Of a stretch of 64,000 nucleotides of DNA, positions 1 to 11,162 are shown one piece after another (positions within the stretch are counted from its first letter, which is position 1; every line of letters starts with the position of its first letter). Origin of the DNA: Paraspadella gotoi (Eukaryota > Chaetognatha); NCBI GenBank assembly GCA_051294375.1, contig CM119267.1, forward strand, positions 7,668,683-7,732,682, written 5' to 3'. Below the pieces are notes generated by a model. That model saw nothing but the letters and a program-made list of their open reading frames with translations, ran no database searches and was not told the origin of the DNA. The translations under genes and the position numbers were made by a program.

Positions 1-167
1 TCGGAGAAGGGGACAAGGGAAATCAATTGTTCTTTTTCCCGGTTGACGTGGCCTCTGCCGCGACACGTGGGGCAGTCGACGTAGACCGTTTCTTCGTTTT
101 CCTCGGGATACCGATCGAACTCGTGGTAGCTCCCGAGGCCCTCTAACTGATAGAGGCTGCTCCCCAT
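1..167 (-). CDS. TMEM106: TMEM106-like protein, N-terminal part (cut by window edge)
   Basis: The reading frame from the ATG at 167 runs off the window start. It gives about 55 residues beginning MGSSLYQLEG and containing VDCPTCRGRGHV followed by REKEQLISLVPFS. The CPTCxGxG motif followed by a QLI/VSLVP(F/Y)S stretch is the conserved cytosolic N-terminal region of the TMEM106 family of lysosomal/late-endosomal single-pass proteins. The membrane segment and luminal domain lie outside the window. A pyrimidine-rich tract ending in AG directly abuts the ATG, so a splice acceptor may sit at the start codon. It is the last of nine same-strand genes, 383 bp downstream of the REEP stop. Family call confident; which paralogue (A, B or C) cannot be told. 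Confidence 0.85.
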   Translation of the reverse strand, partial: MGSSLYQLEGLGSYHEFDRYPEENEETVYVDCPTCRGRGHVNREKEQLISLVPFS

Positions 168-550
168 CTTCGAAAACAAGAAATTGAAAAAAGATAAAAT
201 TTGCGAGTTATAATATAGAATTTTTTTATTTTTTTTAACAAAGAATAGAAAAAATATTTCATAAATTGTAAGGGCACTTTTCTAAATAACGTTGAGTAAG
301 GCAATAAGTAAGGCATTGTTCAATAAGGAATGACAATTACTAATGAGTAACGTGAAAAAAAAGTTGAATTGAGTATAGCGTAATAAACAGTTGGGTCAGT
401 GTCGCATTGTCCATCTCCATTTTCATTGCTATGATATGTACATTGTACAATTGGCAAATGTTCTGTAGGTATAACTTATATGTGTAAAGTTCAGTTTATA
501 CAGAAAGCATATTCAAAGTGCTCCGACTCGTTTGCGTTTTTGGCGATATT
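168..550. other. Intergenic, REEP 3' side to TMEM106 5' side
   Basis: AT-rich sequence with no coding signal. It must hold the REEP 3' UTR and the TMEM106 promoter or 5' leader. No repeat or RNA gene is visible. Confidence 0.5.
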
Positions 551-2000
551 TCAGTTCTTCTTGTTTCCTTTTTTCAAACTCCTAACCCGAGTCTTGCTAG
601 AAACATCGGAGTCGGAAAAGTCGACGTCCGATTCGCGCGATAGGACGATGATGTCGTCGTCGCTCGAAGCGACCAAGTTGTCGTCGTCTTGGTGTCCATT
701 GATCGGTTTGACATTTCGTTTGCGAAAGGATTTGGACGAGACGCTTTCCTCGTCGACGTTGTAATTTTCGTTGGCGTCGGGAACCAATTCTCCGTCGCTG
801 TCAAGAGAAGCCATCCCGGTCTTCTTTTCTCCATTTTTGATCCGATTTCTCCCCTCCGCCGACGACTTGGACCTTCCAGGCGACTTGGCTCGGGTTCGAC
901 TCGGTTTAGTCTTTTCTCTCTTCTCGCGTGGAGGGTGAGGGACGAGGAATTCTCCCTCGGGCAGAGGGGAAGATCTAGGCACGGATCTTGCGGCCACCGA
1001 CTTGGGAAGCGTCTCCCCGGCCGAATCAATTTCTGCTGCGGCGCGATTCTTAGTCGATCCTCTCTCGCCTCGGTCGAGCTCGTCCTCCGACTCCCACAGC
1101 CGACGTTTCCCGTCCGTCCGCGGGACGGAACTCTTCTCTGGTCTTGAGTCGACGCTGGCCGAGCGATGAGAGGTCGGGCTGTCGTCGTTCCGCCCTCGAG
1201 AAAGCTGGAACCCGCCGTCGCCTCGGAGTCTTTCGTCGCCGGCCGAGTCAAGTCGCTCGTTTTCGCCGAAAGCGTTCACGGCGGGCGGCGGGGATTCAAT
1301 TGCGGCAGTGGCGGACTGACGTAAATGATCGAACATTGCTGGCCCCTTGAGAGCGGCGACGAAGGCCAGGGATGTAATGTAAGTTAGGGTCTGAGCACCG
1401 AGTGATAGGACGAATTTGTAGCCCTGAAAATAATTGGGAATAGTAGTTTGCGTTTTTATTACCGAATGAATTTATATCAGGTTTAAATTGTAATTTAGAA
1501 TGTATTTTTTTCCGATATTATGAATTCGAGATTTTACCAGAAAATTTATAAATGTACTTATGTAGCCAATGCTGATCGCTTAATATAAGTACCTGTTGCT
1601 TAGCTTTTGAAATAATGTCATCTATTTCGTTTTCTTTCTCCGTCAGCATCGGATGAACGAATCGGCGATACAAAATTGACGAGCCTTTTTGACATGATTT
1701 AATTACATAAATGCCAAGCATACACAGTCCAAGTTACAGATGAAACTTACCCTTCGTGTATGGCGACAACAGCCAGATGAGAAAGATGATCTTGACTTCG
1801 TGATAAAAAGGCATCCACCAAGAGACGAGGATATCGGCAAAAGTCTCGGCGAAAAGAAAGAGCGCGAACACGATCCAGTACATCATCCATTTCACGTAGT
1901 CCTTGACGCTCTTTGTCTTGACAGCTTTGTAGCTTTGGTAGGCGGGAAAAAGCGTCCCGAAAAAAAGGATCACGAGGCGGGAGATCAATGAGGAGATCAT
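551..2000 (-). CDS. REEP: Receptor expression-enhancing protein, REEP1-4 type (TB2/DP1/HVA22 family)
   Basis: Three exons with consistent phases: 2000-1751, 1684-1593 and 1423-551, about 404 residues. REEP1-4 proteins shape tubular endoplasmic reticulum and link it to microtubules. Exon 1 encodes the hydrophobic hairpin region with the family signatures [31 protein letters not shown] and WLLSPYTKG. Exon 2 continues [17 protein letters not shown] and [13 protein letters not shown], which is the conserved post-membrane helix. I chose the second Met ([10 protein letters not shown]) because REEP1 starts there; an upstream in-frame Met would add nine residues. Exon 3 begins [11 protein letters not shown], then diverges into a long polar Ser/Asp/Arg-rich tail of roughly 260 residues with acidic runs such as [10 protein letters not shown]. 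This tail makes the protein about twice the length of human REEP1. The first two exons are certain; the tail is an open frame to a stop and is probably real. Confidence 0.9.
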
Positions 2001-2603
2001 AATGTGAGTGAGAGGGACGGAAGTCACAGTTTTAAATGTATTTTTTTGAAACTTAATGGAGCTCTAACATATTCTGAAAATATAAACAAAGTCTTGGCAA
2101 TGATGTAAAACATCATTAGTAAAAATAATGCCACCAGAAATAACAAGTAAGAATAGGGAAGGCGAAATATTGAGCAAAATATATTAGTAGTAATAGTAGA
2201 CTCCGTGATTAAAAAAAAAAAAACCATAAAAAATACTGTGTAAATTGATTAAAAAATTACAGAAAAATAAAACATGAAATACATAACAATTAAAATATTT
2301 AACATTTACGTACATACCAACGAAGTACACAAGATCACAACTTTTTCACGTCAAATAACTAAATAGCGGGAAACGTTTCCAAAAAAGCTTAAAAGCATGA
2401 GGATCGTCGCAATAGTATAAAAAAAAACTGAACCCATAACAAACTCAAAAAATCAAATTTAATACAGGAAAACAACATAATCATAACAAACTAGGCTTAA
2501 TATATAAAAAAATAGCTTAGAAGTATAAAAACAAAAGGAATAATATTCAATGGACAAACAGATACAAAAAATTCAAGATATAGAGTCATAAAAAAACTAA
2601 GGA
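2001..2603. other. Intergenic, ACSF2 3' side to REEP 5' side
   Basis: Strongly AT-rich with oligo-A/T runs. No open frame resembles a gene. It should contain the ACSF2 polyadenylation region and the REEP leader. Confidence 0.5.
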
Positions 2604-5104
2604 TCAGCTGATAAAACGCAGCTCTTCTTCCATAAAACTGGTCATTTTGAATTTTTGCACTTTGCCTGTGACTGTCATTGGAAATTCTTCCACCATTTTG
2701 ATATATTTGGGGATTTTGAAATGCGAAATTTTTCCTCGAGAAAACGAAACGACTTCTTCCGATGTCAAATCGGCGCCTGGCGCGAGCCGGATCCAGGCGC
2801 ACACCTGCTCTCCGAGGCGAGGATCAGAAAATCCGAAGACGCAGACATCGGCGATCGCAGGATGCGTGTGGAGGAATTGCTCAATTTCCGCTGAAAAAAA
2901 AAATCATATTGTATGCAAAAAATACAACTTTAGCATGATTATTGGTTGATAATAAATCAAGTTAATCATCAGATAACACTTTCCTATGCCACAAGAAAAA
3001 AACCAGGAAAAAATTAGTCCACAAGTAAATGCTAAACCTGGATAAATATTTTCGCCGCCCCTGATGATTATATCTGAGGATCTCCCGACGACACTGCAGA
3101 ATCCTTCTTCATCCATGACGCCGACATCGCCAGTTTTGTACCACTTGTCGGCGCTCAAAACATCGCGCGTCTTGATTTCTTCGCCCCAGTATCCGAGCAT
3201 GGTGTTGTAACCTCTAAAAAAGAAAATATTAAATACCTCATAATAAACGTGACGTTTGCATCCAATAACTAGAGCAACAAAAACCCACCTCACGCAAATT
3301 TCTCCCTCTTGACCAATAGGAAGGATCCGGCCTGACTCGTCGGCGATTTTTATCTCTACGTGAGGCATGGCGGATCCGACCGTAGCCACTCGAATGGCCA
3401 ACGAATCTGTTGTACGATGGGACGTCGCCAGCGGACTCAACTCGGTAGCGCTAAAAGATGATTGTTTGGCTTGTGATGTAACAGGAACTTCGACCGATTA
3501 ATTCAATTGAAAAACAGAATGACCCAGAGATCGAAGTAGTTTTAATACTGACCCATAGCCAATAATAACTTCCGACATATTAAGTTCCGTCACGATTCGC
3601 TTCATCAATTCCATCGGACACGGGGAGCCAGCCATGATTCCAGTTCTCATGGTGCTCACGTCTACTTCCTTCAGCCGAGGATGATTCAAAATGTCTACGA
3701 ACATAGTAGGAGTCCCATAGAGAGCGGTGCATCTGGAAAGAAGCGATAGAGGATCAACGTTGGTGTAAGAACTACTTTTACTTACTACTCTTACCTTTCT
3801 TTCCCGATGGCGTCCAACACGCTACCGGCGTCAAATGAATACGAGGGAAAGACGCAGGTCGATCCATGTCCCAGAGTCATTAGACTAGCAAGCACCATGC
3901 CGAAGCAATGATAAAGCGGGACCGGGACGCAAAGGACGCCGCGCTGCTGATCAAATCCCAGTCGTTCCGACGTTGAAAGAGCGCAGTTGAGGATGTTGAA
4001 GTGAGACAGCGTTGCGCCCTTGGGCGAGCCAGTCGTGCCGGAAGTAAACTGAATGTTAATGGGTTCGTCGGGCGCCACGAGTTTCGTCTTTGCTTCCATG
4101 TCAGAAAAGGATTCCGACGAGGAGGCGTCGAAAACATCTTGGAGAGATAAGGCACCGGGAAAAACGGTTCCACTTCCTTCCGGATCGGTGAAGATGACGT
4201 GAGATAAAAGTGGAAGTTCTTGGGAGGTCGTCACCCCCGCGGGAGACGAAGGTAAACTGGGCAATATCTCGCATAGAATCGCATAGTAGTTCTGTTACAT
4301 GGAAAATAAATGCTGATAAACGCTCAAGGTTGGAAAGTAAAACAATTCTTACCCACCTGTGTTTTGAATGTAGGCGTGGCCAAAATTCCCTTGCATCCAA
4401 CTTTTTTAAGGGCAAACTTTAATTCGCCCGTTTGATACGCGGGATTAATATTGACTTGAATAATGCCGACCTTGGCAGTGGCGAACTGAGCTAAGATCCA
4501 AGCTTCGCAATTCGGTGCCCAAACTCCTAATCGATCGCCGGGTTTAAAACCTGTTATCGAAAACATATATGAAAATTAATTAACTGTAGTATTGACAATC
4601 AGGAATCACTAATTAATAAAATTAACAAACGGTGTATAACAAAAGAAGAAAACAATTTTTGCTGCACAGAGATGGAAAAAAAAAATTACGATTTTTTTTT
4701 CTGATTGAAAATGTTTCAAAATGAAAAACCGGTTTTTTTTTTTCAAATTACATTCTTTAACGATCTTGAACTTGACAATGATATTTCTCGTTAGCAAAAC
4801 CTCTCCTTCACCTTTTTCAAAACTCACCCAAAGCGATTAGACCCGAAGCGAGTCGCTCGGCTTTCTGTTTGAGATCGGCGAAGTTAAGCCGAATCCCCTG
4901 ATGAGGGAAGACGTGAGACTCTCGATCCGGAAATCTTTCGGCCAAACGATCGAGACGCTGGCCAATGGTCTCCGCAGTGAGCGGAACCGTCGAAGTCCCG
5001 TGGGTGTATGACTGAGTGTAGCGCCATCTTCTAGGAACTGTCGACGTTGCGACACGTCTCGGAACGGTTTGAAATTTGAAAGGCAGGCCACGGATAAAAA
5101 ACAT
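2604..5104 (-). CDS. ACSF2: Acyl-CoA synthetase family member 2, mitochondrial
   Basis: Seven exons: 5104-4828, 4550-4357, 4291-3795, 3732-3553, 3450-3289, 3213-3038 and 2890-2604. Every junction has GT and AG and the phases agree, giving about 590 residues (human ACSF2 is about 615). The enzyme activates medium-chain fatty acids to acyl-CoA through an acyl-AMP intermediate. The N-terminus is Arg/Thr/Ser-rich without acidic residues, as in a mitochondrial presequence. The AMP-binding P-loop SGTTGSPKG lies near residues 241-249, YKTGD near 460, then VVGRSSDIIIRGGENIYP, and the C-terminal catalytic lysine region GKVQKFK near 571. ISHFKIPKYI before it is a hallmark of ACSF2. All active-site motifs appear intact. 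It lies 302 bp downstream of COMMD5 on the same strand. Confidence 0.95.
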
Positions 5105-5406
5105 ATCAATTTTTTTCCTGGGGTTTTTTTTTCCCCGTTTTTTTTTCAGCGTTTAAGTAAGATATGCAGTGTAGAGAGCTGGCGGTGGAGAAACGATGTT
5201 TGCCGCATACGGGCAATCATCGCATCACCATCTTGTCTGCAATTAAAATTTTGAATCACAAGAGGGCAATAGCTTATTAAATAAACATGATTATTCACCG
5301 AACGACGAAACAAGCGCAACAATAAATTGATACTAATTAATTTTGAATTCAAAAGCAATTTGAATAATTCAAAAATTTCAAGTAATAACGATTGGTAACT
5401 TTCTTA

Positions 5407-6048
5407 TCAATAAGCGCTTTTCGCCTCCAGCGCATCCATCTGCTGCAGCAAAGACGCCGCTGCGAACCTCAACTGCTGAAACTGCTCCTGTCCGACTCCG
5501 AAGTGTTTCGTCTCTCCATCATTGAGCGTCGCTTCGAATTGGACCCTAGGTTCCAAGACGCGAGAAACGGAAGAATCTGAGATAGTGACATCGAGACGCC
5601 AACTCAAGTCAGTCAACGTTGGGTAACCCGCGCGAAGACCCATTGTAGGGGTCCCTTCTAACCGCCCGGCGCCGAAAGCGGCTGCGCGAAGGTCCTCGAT
5701 TTTATCGGCTTCCACGTTTAACTCTGCGAGATCCTCCTTGAAAGTTTCGGCTTTCAGTTTACTCTGACGCCTCGCCGTTCTCAAAAGGACATCCAAACCG
5801 GCGAATACGACGATCACATCGTTCAGAGGTGTGTGATCGTTGGTCAAGTCGTACAGGGATTCGGGACCGACAAGGTCCAATCCTTCCAGTTGGTCGACAA
5901 CAACTTCAAGAATTCTCCGGAATACGTCTTTTTCCATTGAAGGTAACACTTTTAAAAGCTCCTTCACTTCGAGCGGAATTTTAGGACCGAGAAAAAGCGG
6001 CCTTTCGACTTTAGCCGAAGGTAAAGAAACTCCGGTAAATGTCGACAT
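5407..6048 (-). CDS. COMMD5: COMM domain-containing protein 5
   Basis: A single uninterrupted frame of 213 residues from an ATG at 6048. COMMD proteins assemble into the ten-member ring of the Commander complex, which controls endosomal recycling of membrane proteins. The N-terminal helical region reads RPLFLGPKIPLEVKELLKVL, comparable to the VSFLGAQLPPEV region of human COMMD5. The C-terminal COMM domain (about residues 140-210) has LSWRLDVTISDSSVSRVLEP and FQQLRFAAASLLQQMDALE, closely paralleling the human FRWRVDVAIS and FQELRYSVALVLKEM segments. Human COMMD5 is 224 residues, so this copy is full length. No intron is needed. It sits between MMUT and ACSF2 with about 270-300 bp on each side. 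COMMD5 fits better than other COMMDs. Confidence 0.9.
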   Translation of the reverse strand: MSTFTGVSLPSAKVERPLFLGPKIPLEVKELLKVLPSMEKDVFRRILEVVVDQLEGLDLVGPESLYDLTNDHTPLNDVIVVFAGLDVLLRTARRQSKLKAETFKEDLAELNVEADKIEDLRAAAFGAGRLEGTPTMGLRAGYPTLTDLSWRLDVTISDSSVSRVLEPRVQFEATLNDGETKHFGVGQEQFQQLRFAAASLLQQMDALEAKSAY

Positions 6049-6319
6049 TTTTTTGGGGGGTCATACGTTGAGTAATATATTTCCTTTTTGTTTCCTGACG
6101 AAAATAATGTTAAATTTAATAAATATTATGACTGTTCATTGAAATAATATTATGACTGTTCAATAAAAACTTAGTGTCTTGGCGTAGACTTAGGACGGTG
6201 CTACGTTTTCTATGGGTACATACTACATACATAGAGAAAAACTAATTATAATTTAATATTAAGTCGGGATTTGAACATGAAACATTTAGAGCAGAAGATA
6301 GAAATTTCACCCTCGCAAT

Positions 6320-8557
6320 TTAGTTTTTCCTGGAGCTCACGGAATCGTCAACTAGCTTCTCGATTATATTCAAAACGTTGATTGCGGCGTCGGGGATTTT
6401 GGTGCCAGGGCCGAATACGGCGCTGCAGCCGTTGGCGTAAAGAAACTCGTAGTCTTGGGGAGGAATCACCCCTCCGGCGACGACAACGATGTCCGGTCGA
6501 CCCATCGCCTTTAACTCTTTCACCAACTCAGGAATGAGAGCCTTGTGGCCGGCGGCGAGAGAGCTCACGCCCACCACGTGAACGTCGGCGTCGACGGCTT
6601 GCTGAGCGGCTTCGCGAGGGGTCGCGAAGAGAGGCCCGATGTCTACGTCGAAACCCATGTCGGCGAATCCCGTGGCGATGACCTTACCGCCGCGATCGTG
6701 ACCGTCCTGACCGACTTTAGCCACCAGAATACGCGGTCGTCGTCCTTCATCCTTCAAGAATCGTTCAGATCTCGCCAGCACAGCCTCGATATCTTTCGTA
6801 TCCCCATAGCTGTTCTTGTAGGCGCCGCTGACGAGTCTGTCGTGCGCCGAGTGGCGTCCCCAAATTTTTTCAAGAGCGTCGGATATTTGACCCACGGTAC
6901 ATCTGTCTCGCGACGCCTGGATGGCTAATTCGAGGAGGTTGCCCTCTCCGGTTTTGGCGCAGGCCGTCAACGCGTCCAACGCGGCGGCCACTTTGGCCGG
7001 ATCCTGCTTGGCCCGAGTGGAGGCGATATGCGCCAGTTGCGACTCGAAAACAGTCTTGTTGTCAATCATCAAAACGTCGACTATCTCTTCCTCGGCCAAT
7101 TTGTACTTGTTGACCCCGACGATGGTTTCAAGGCCGGAATCGATCCTCGCTTGCCGTTTGGCTGCGCATTCCTCGATCTTCATCTTCGGCCAGCCGGTAG
7201 CGACGGCGGCCGCCATCCCGCCCATTTTCTCCGTTTCGTCGATGACCTCCATCGCCGCTTTGTAGACGTCGTTAGTCAGAGATTCCATCATAAATGACCC
7301 GGCCCAAGGGTCGGCCACGTGAACAATGCCGGATTCCTCTTGGAGAATAATCTGAGTGTTTCTGGCGATTCGTGCGCTTTTGGGCGTCGGCAATCCCAAG
7401 GCTTCGTCAAACGAGTTAGTGTGGAGAGATTGGGTCCCCCCGAATACGGAGGCCATGGCCTCGATGGTGGTGCGAATTATGTTGTTGTAGGGATCCTGTT
7501 CGGTGAGCGACCATCCCGACGTTTGAGAATGGGCTCTCAACATCGTGGATTTCGAATTTTTGGGATTAAAGTTTTTTTTCATCAAATCTGCCCATAGTCG
7601 CCTTCCCGCCCTCATTTTGGCAATCTCCATGTAAAAGTTCATGCCGATGCCCCAGAAAAAGGAGAGACGGGGCGCGAATTTGTCGATGTCAAGGCCAGCC
7701 TTGATTCCCGTTCGACAGTACTCCAAACCGTCGGCCAAAGTAAAGGCCAATTCCAAAATGGCGTCGGCGCCTGCCTCCTGCATGTGGTAACCAGAGATGG
7801 AGATAGAGTTAAACTTGGGCATGTGTTTGGAAGTGTAAGCGAAGATGTCCGCTATTATGCGCATGGAATGTTGGGGCGGATAAATGTATGTGTTCCGCAC
7901 CATGAACTCTTTAAGGATATCATTCTGAATGGTGCCGGCTAGGTCGCCCAGTTTTGCGCCCTGCTCCTCGGCGGCAACGATGTACATGGCCATGACTGGC
8001 AACACGGCGCCGTTCATAGTCATCGATGTGGATATTTTGTCCAGCGGAATCCCATCGAAAAGAATTTTCATGTCTTCCACAGAATCGATGGCGACACCCG
8101 CCATGCCGACGTCGCCCTTGACCCTGGGATTGTCCGAATCGTAGCCCCTGTGGGTGGCAAGGTCGAAGGCCACGCTCAGTCCCTGCTGCCCCGCCTTAAT
8201 GTTGTCTCTATAAAAACGATTGCTCTCTTCGACGGTAGAAAACCCAGCGTATTGTCGAATCGTCCAGGGTCTTTGTGTGTACATCGTCGGGTAGGGGCCT
8301 CTGGTGAAAGGGAACTTGCCAGGCAACTCGTCCTTTTCGATTCCGTCCTTTTTGGTGTAAACCGGTTTGATGTCGATTCCTTCGGGAGTATGCCAGACTA
8401 GCTTCTCGGCGTCCTTCCCTTTCAGCGCTTTGGTCGCCATGGCGCTCCATTCTGCATTTAGAGGAACGGCCGCCTTGAGTCGACTGATCGAAGCGAAATG
8501 TCGAGAAAACGAGCCGCCAATCCCATTTCCTTTGGACAACAAGTTTCGTGTGGCCAT
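6320..8557 (-). CDS. MMUT: Methylmalonyl-CoA mutase, mitochondrial, adenosylcobalamin-dependent
   Basis: A 745-residue frame without introns (human 750). The enzyme isomerises (R)-methylmalonyl-CoA to succinyl-CoA in the mitochondrial matrix, using adenosylcobalamin. The first 30 residues are basic and hydroxylated, like a mitochondrial presequence. The TIM-barrel half is clear from [40 protein letters not shown] and [15 protein letters not shown]. The C-terminal cobalamin-binding half has the DxHxxG motif as DGHDRGG near residues 617-623, and its Rossmann-like repeats [12 protein letters not shown] and [13 protein letters not shown]. All motifs are intact. A T-rich tract ending in TTTTTAG lies 12 bases before the ATG, suggesting a spliced 5' leader or trans-splice site. 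The absence of introns in a gene this large, next to intron-bearing neighbours, is notable. Confidence 0.98.
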   Translation of the reverse strand: MATRNLLSKGNGIGGSFSRHFASISRLKAAVPLNAEWSAMATKALKGKDAEKLVWHTPEGIDIKPVYTKKDGIEKDELPGKFPFTRGPYPTMYTQRPWTIRQYAGFSTVEESNRFYRDNIKAGQQGLSVAFDLATHRGYDSDNPRVKGDVGMAGVAIDSVEDMKILFDGIPLDKISTSMTMNGAVLPVMAMYIVAAEEQGAKLGDLAGTIQNDILKEFMVRNTYIYPPQHSMRIIADIFAYTSKHMPKFNSISISGYHMQEAGADAILELAFTLADGLEYCRTGIKAGLDIDKFAPRLSFFWGIGMNFYMEIAKMRAGRRLWADLMKKNFNPKNSKSTMLRAHSQTSGWSLTEQDPYNNIIRTTIEAMASVFGGTQSLHTNSFDEALGLPTPKSARIARNTQIILQEESGIVHVADPWAGSFMMESLTNDVYKAAMEVIDETEKMGGMAAAVATGWPKMKIEECAAKRQARIDSGLETIVGVNKYKLAEEEIVDVLMIDNKTVFESQLAHIASTRAKQDPAKVAAALDALTACAKTGEGNLLELAIQASRDRCTVGQISDALEKIWGRHSAHDRLVSGAYKNSYGDTKDIEAVLARSERFLKDEGRRPRILVAKVGQDGHDRGGKVIATGFADMGFDVDIGPLFATPREAAQQAVDADVHVVGVSSLAAGHKALIPELVKELKAMGRPDIVVVAGGVIPPQDYEFLYANGCSAVFGPGTKIPDAAINVLNIIEKLVDDSVSSRKN

Positions 8558-8957
8558 TTTTTATTCGCCCTAAAAATGTAAGAAAACCGACGCAAACTTG
8601 GTTAAAAGGCATCCGCAGTAAGACTTTCACAGAGAAATTGCATCGCACTGCTTCATGACAAATTAGGCACGGTTTAAAAAAATAATTTCAAATAATACAA
8701 AAGGGTTTTAATTTTATATACTTTATAAACCGAAAACCGAAAATTAAAAATACTTGATATTCAACAAGTTTCTTGGCCTGGGGTTTTTGTTAATTCCACA
8801 TTTAGCGCGAACATTAAAAAATTACACCGAATACCTCAAGGTATAAAGTAAAGTTCGGAATGTTCATGAAAACAACAATTTTAAATGATACAAATGCAAA
8901 GACCTTTCCCAGCTTTCAGAAAATTCCAAAATGATCAAAGGCAACTTCAAACGTTCC
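8558..8957. other. Intergenic, selenophosphate synthetase 3' side to MMUT 5' side
   Basis: This stretch contains the expected 3' UTR of the selenophosphate synthetase. If the in-frame UGA there is decoded as selenocysteine, a SECIS element should lie here. I could not find a convincing SECIS by eye: the only AUGA on the minus strand (near 8863) is followed by poorly complementary arms. A small hairpin (TACC TTGA GGTA on the minus strand) is present near 8840. Confidence 0.4.
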
Positions 8958-11162
8958 TTACCACAACTTCCCCTCAGTGTCTTTCACGGGCACCTCGAAT
9001 ATCTCTGGCGACTCGACGATCACAGCATTTCCATCTCCCGGCTCCACGTGGCCCACGATCCACGCGGGATAGCCTTCCGTTCTTTCTATCTCTTCGCAGA
9101 ACTCCGAAGCAGCTTCCTTCGCAAGGCACATCAAGAGGCCGCCGCTAGTCTCAGCCGAAGTCCCTCGCAAAAGACCGAATCCCACGCCACAGGCTTTGTT
9201 GACGGCAACCATCTTGGCGATGACGGGAAAACTATGGATAACGAACGACACTTGACTTTTTTGAACTTTGGCCATGTTGGAGGCGTGACCGAAAATGCCG
9301 TAGCCGGTCACGTCGGTCGCGCAGTGTGCTCCGTATTTGTGCATTAGAATGGCTCCGGTACGGTTTAATCGAGCCATAGAATCCGTGGCTCTCTTGAAGG
9401 CAAGAACCTGAAAATGAATGAATACAACAAAAAAATTTATACACACTGTAACAAGCCCTGTTTGGTTACTTTTACTTTCGCCGACTGGGGTTAGGGTTAA
9501 AGATAATTTAAGGGTGGTTTAGGGTTAAGGGTGTTTTAGGGTTAGGGGTAGTTAGGGTAATATAGGAGTCTACGTCGTTCTTAGAGATCGAGGAAGACTT
9601 TTTAAATGGAGATTTTCGTTCAAATCTGACTACCAAACAATATAAACGCTCCTGGTAAAAATTCGGGTAAAATATCGATATAAAAACACTTGATTCCGAT
9701 CCTGTTGTATCTGAAGGGCTCGCATTTTTTTCTCTTGTCAAATCATCAAATCTTGATATCAAACAAACCAGAACAAATAGACTGCTTCTGGACGGAAAAA
9801 TTTTCTATCTCTGATTTTATATAGAAATGAAAGGGATTTTTTTCCTTAAAAACGATATAAACGTGACTGAGGTATGTTCCTGTTCAAACAATGACGTCTA
9901 ATTTTGGAATCCTTTAGCAAAGTGTCTGAAGGCTCTCAAAATTTATCTTTACATTTTATTTGGTTATTTTGATATGATACGATCCTGGAAAGTGAATTAG
10001 TCCATTTTGGTGAAATTTTTATTTAAAGTAAAAGTAAAAGAGGAGCTAACGATCGGAATTCTAAGAGTTTTCAACCGGGAGTCAGATTCGGGAAAAATCT
10101 TCTATGGCGAAAATCTTCCAAAGAAGGGGTTGATTTTCCGAAGATTTTGGTTAATATTTTCTATATTTATGGTCGGATTTTTTGGAAACTTAATATTAAC
10201 AATATTGCCATCATTCTACTTGGCCGGTATAAGAATATATTGAAAAAACCTCGGGCTTTTTTCATCAGAGCTTAGTCTACGGTAATATTTAAAAAAAATT
10301 TTTTTAAAAAATAAGTATTTTTAAATGATTTTTAAAAATCGCCATAACCGCGGTCGGCGAAAGTAAAATTTAGCTATATATTTCTTTATCATTCTGCGCG
10401 CTCATGACATAGTTTAAGTTTAAAAATATTTGGTTGTTGGTCCTGACGCACCGTTTCCGCTTCTGAGATGACATCTTTGACCTTAAGCCATCTTTCCTTC
10501 TTCTGATCCATCCACTGATGCACGTTGACGGCGATCTGCGTTCCAATCGGTTTCGTCAAGACCAAAACGTCACCGACGCACGCGCCGTCCGGACGAATAA
10601 ATTCAGAGTCGGCGCAGACGGAGCTGGCGGCGCCACCGATCATTAACCACGGGTTGTTGACGATTTGTCCCCCGCGGACGGAACATTCGGCCAGAGCTGC
10701 GCAAGCGCGAAATCCCGTTAGCATCTGAGAAACAACAACGTCCCTTTCCACTTCAGAGAGTTCAGGTGGAACGCCAGATATAAGAGAGACGTTGTCGCAA
10801 TTGACGACGCCCATAGCGTACAAGTCTGACAAAACGTTGGCACAGGCGATGCGACCCTGCATGTAAGGATCTTCGACTAGAGGATAAAAAAAGTCGGTGG
10901 TTTGCACAAGAGACAGATTTCCGTGACGAAGGGGAGTCACGCAGCAGTCGACTCCGACGCCGACGGTCGGAGGAGCTCGAGGGGCCTCGACGGAGTCGCC
11001 GCTGCCGGAGTCGCTCTTCGAGCTCTGGTTCATTCCCTCCAGGAGCTTGAGTAGAAGCGCCTGGGGGATCTTGCACCCTCATCCTTTCAGCGCGGCTAGT
11101 TTTGTGAGGCGAAAGTCCGGATCAAGCCCGTAGGCGGCAGGTTCAAAGGATGCTCGATCCAT
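8958..11162 (-). CDS. SEPHS2: Selenophosphate synthetase (SelD/SEPHS) with in-frame UGA at the selenocysteine position
   Basis: Two exons, 11162-10452 and 9407-8958, phase 0 junction, about 386 residues if UGA is read through. The enzyme makes selenophosphate from selenide and ATP for selenocysteine synthesis. From the ATG at 11162 the frame gives [11 protein letters not shown], then UGA (11081-11079, codon 28), then [15 protein letters not shown]. In SEPHS2 the selenocysteine sits exactly here (G-U-G-C-K) and SEPHS1 has Thr; Lys31 corresponds to the catalytic lysine. Downstream are [45 protein letters not shown]-like [22 protein letters not shown] and [13 protein letters not shown], all family hallmarks. 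The sole intron (9408-10451) is mostly a transposable element. An AG preceded by a pyrimidine tract lies 8 bases before the ATG. An annotation pipeline would wrongly start this gene after the UGA, at Met43 (codon 11036-11034). Confidence 0.93.
9470..10368. mobile_element. Non-autonomous TIR element inside the SEPHS intron (copy 1)
   Basis: The ends are inverted repeats: TTTTACTTTCGCCGAC at 9470-9485 and its reverse complement at 10353-10368. The element fills about 900 of the 1044 intron bases. The left interior is a degenerate GGTTTAGGGTTAAGGG array (9486-9560). The right part (about 10030-10250) matches 60740-60955 closely, including the block around CTAAGAGTTTTCAACCGGGA. No transposase is encoded, so it is MITE-like. 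No clear target-site duplication was identified. Confidence 0.7.

Noticed and set aside
551-1251. Other frames over the REEP tail on both strands
   Set aside because: Only one frame continues in phase from the conserved REEP exons.
6545-8401. Several plus-strand frames of 70-127 codons over MMUT
   Set aside because: Shadows of the mutase gene on the other strand, with no sense of their own.
8800-8957. AUGA near 8863 with UGA near 8842 as a SECIS element for the selenophosphate synthetase
   Set aside because: The two arms are hardly complementary and the apical AA is not placed as required. A proper SECIS search could still find another.
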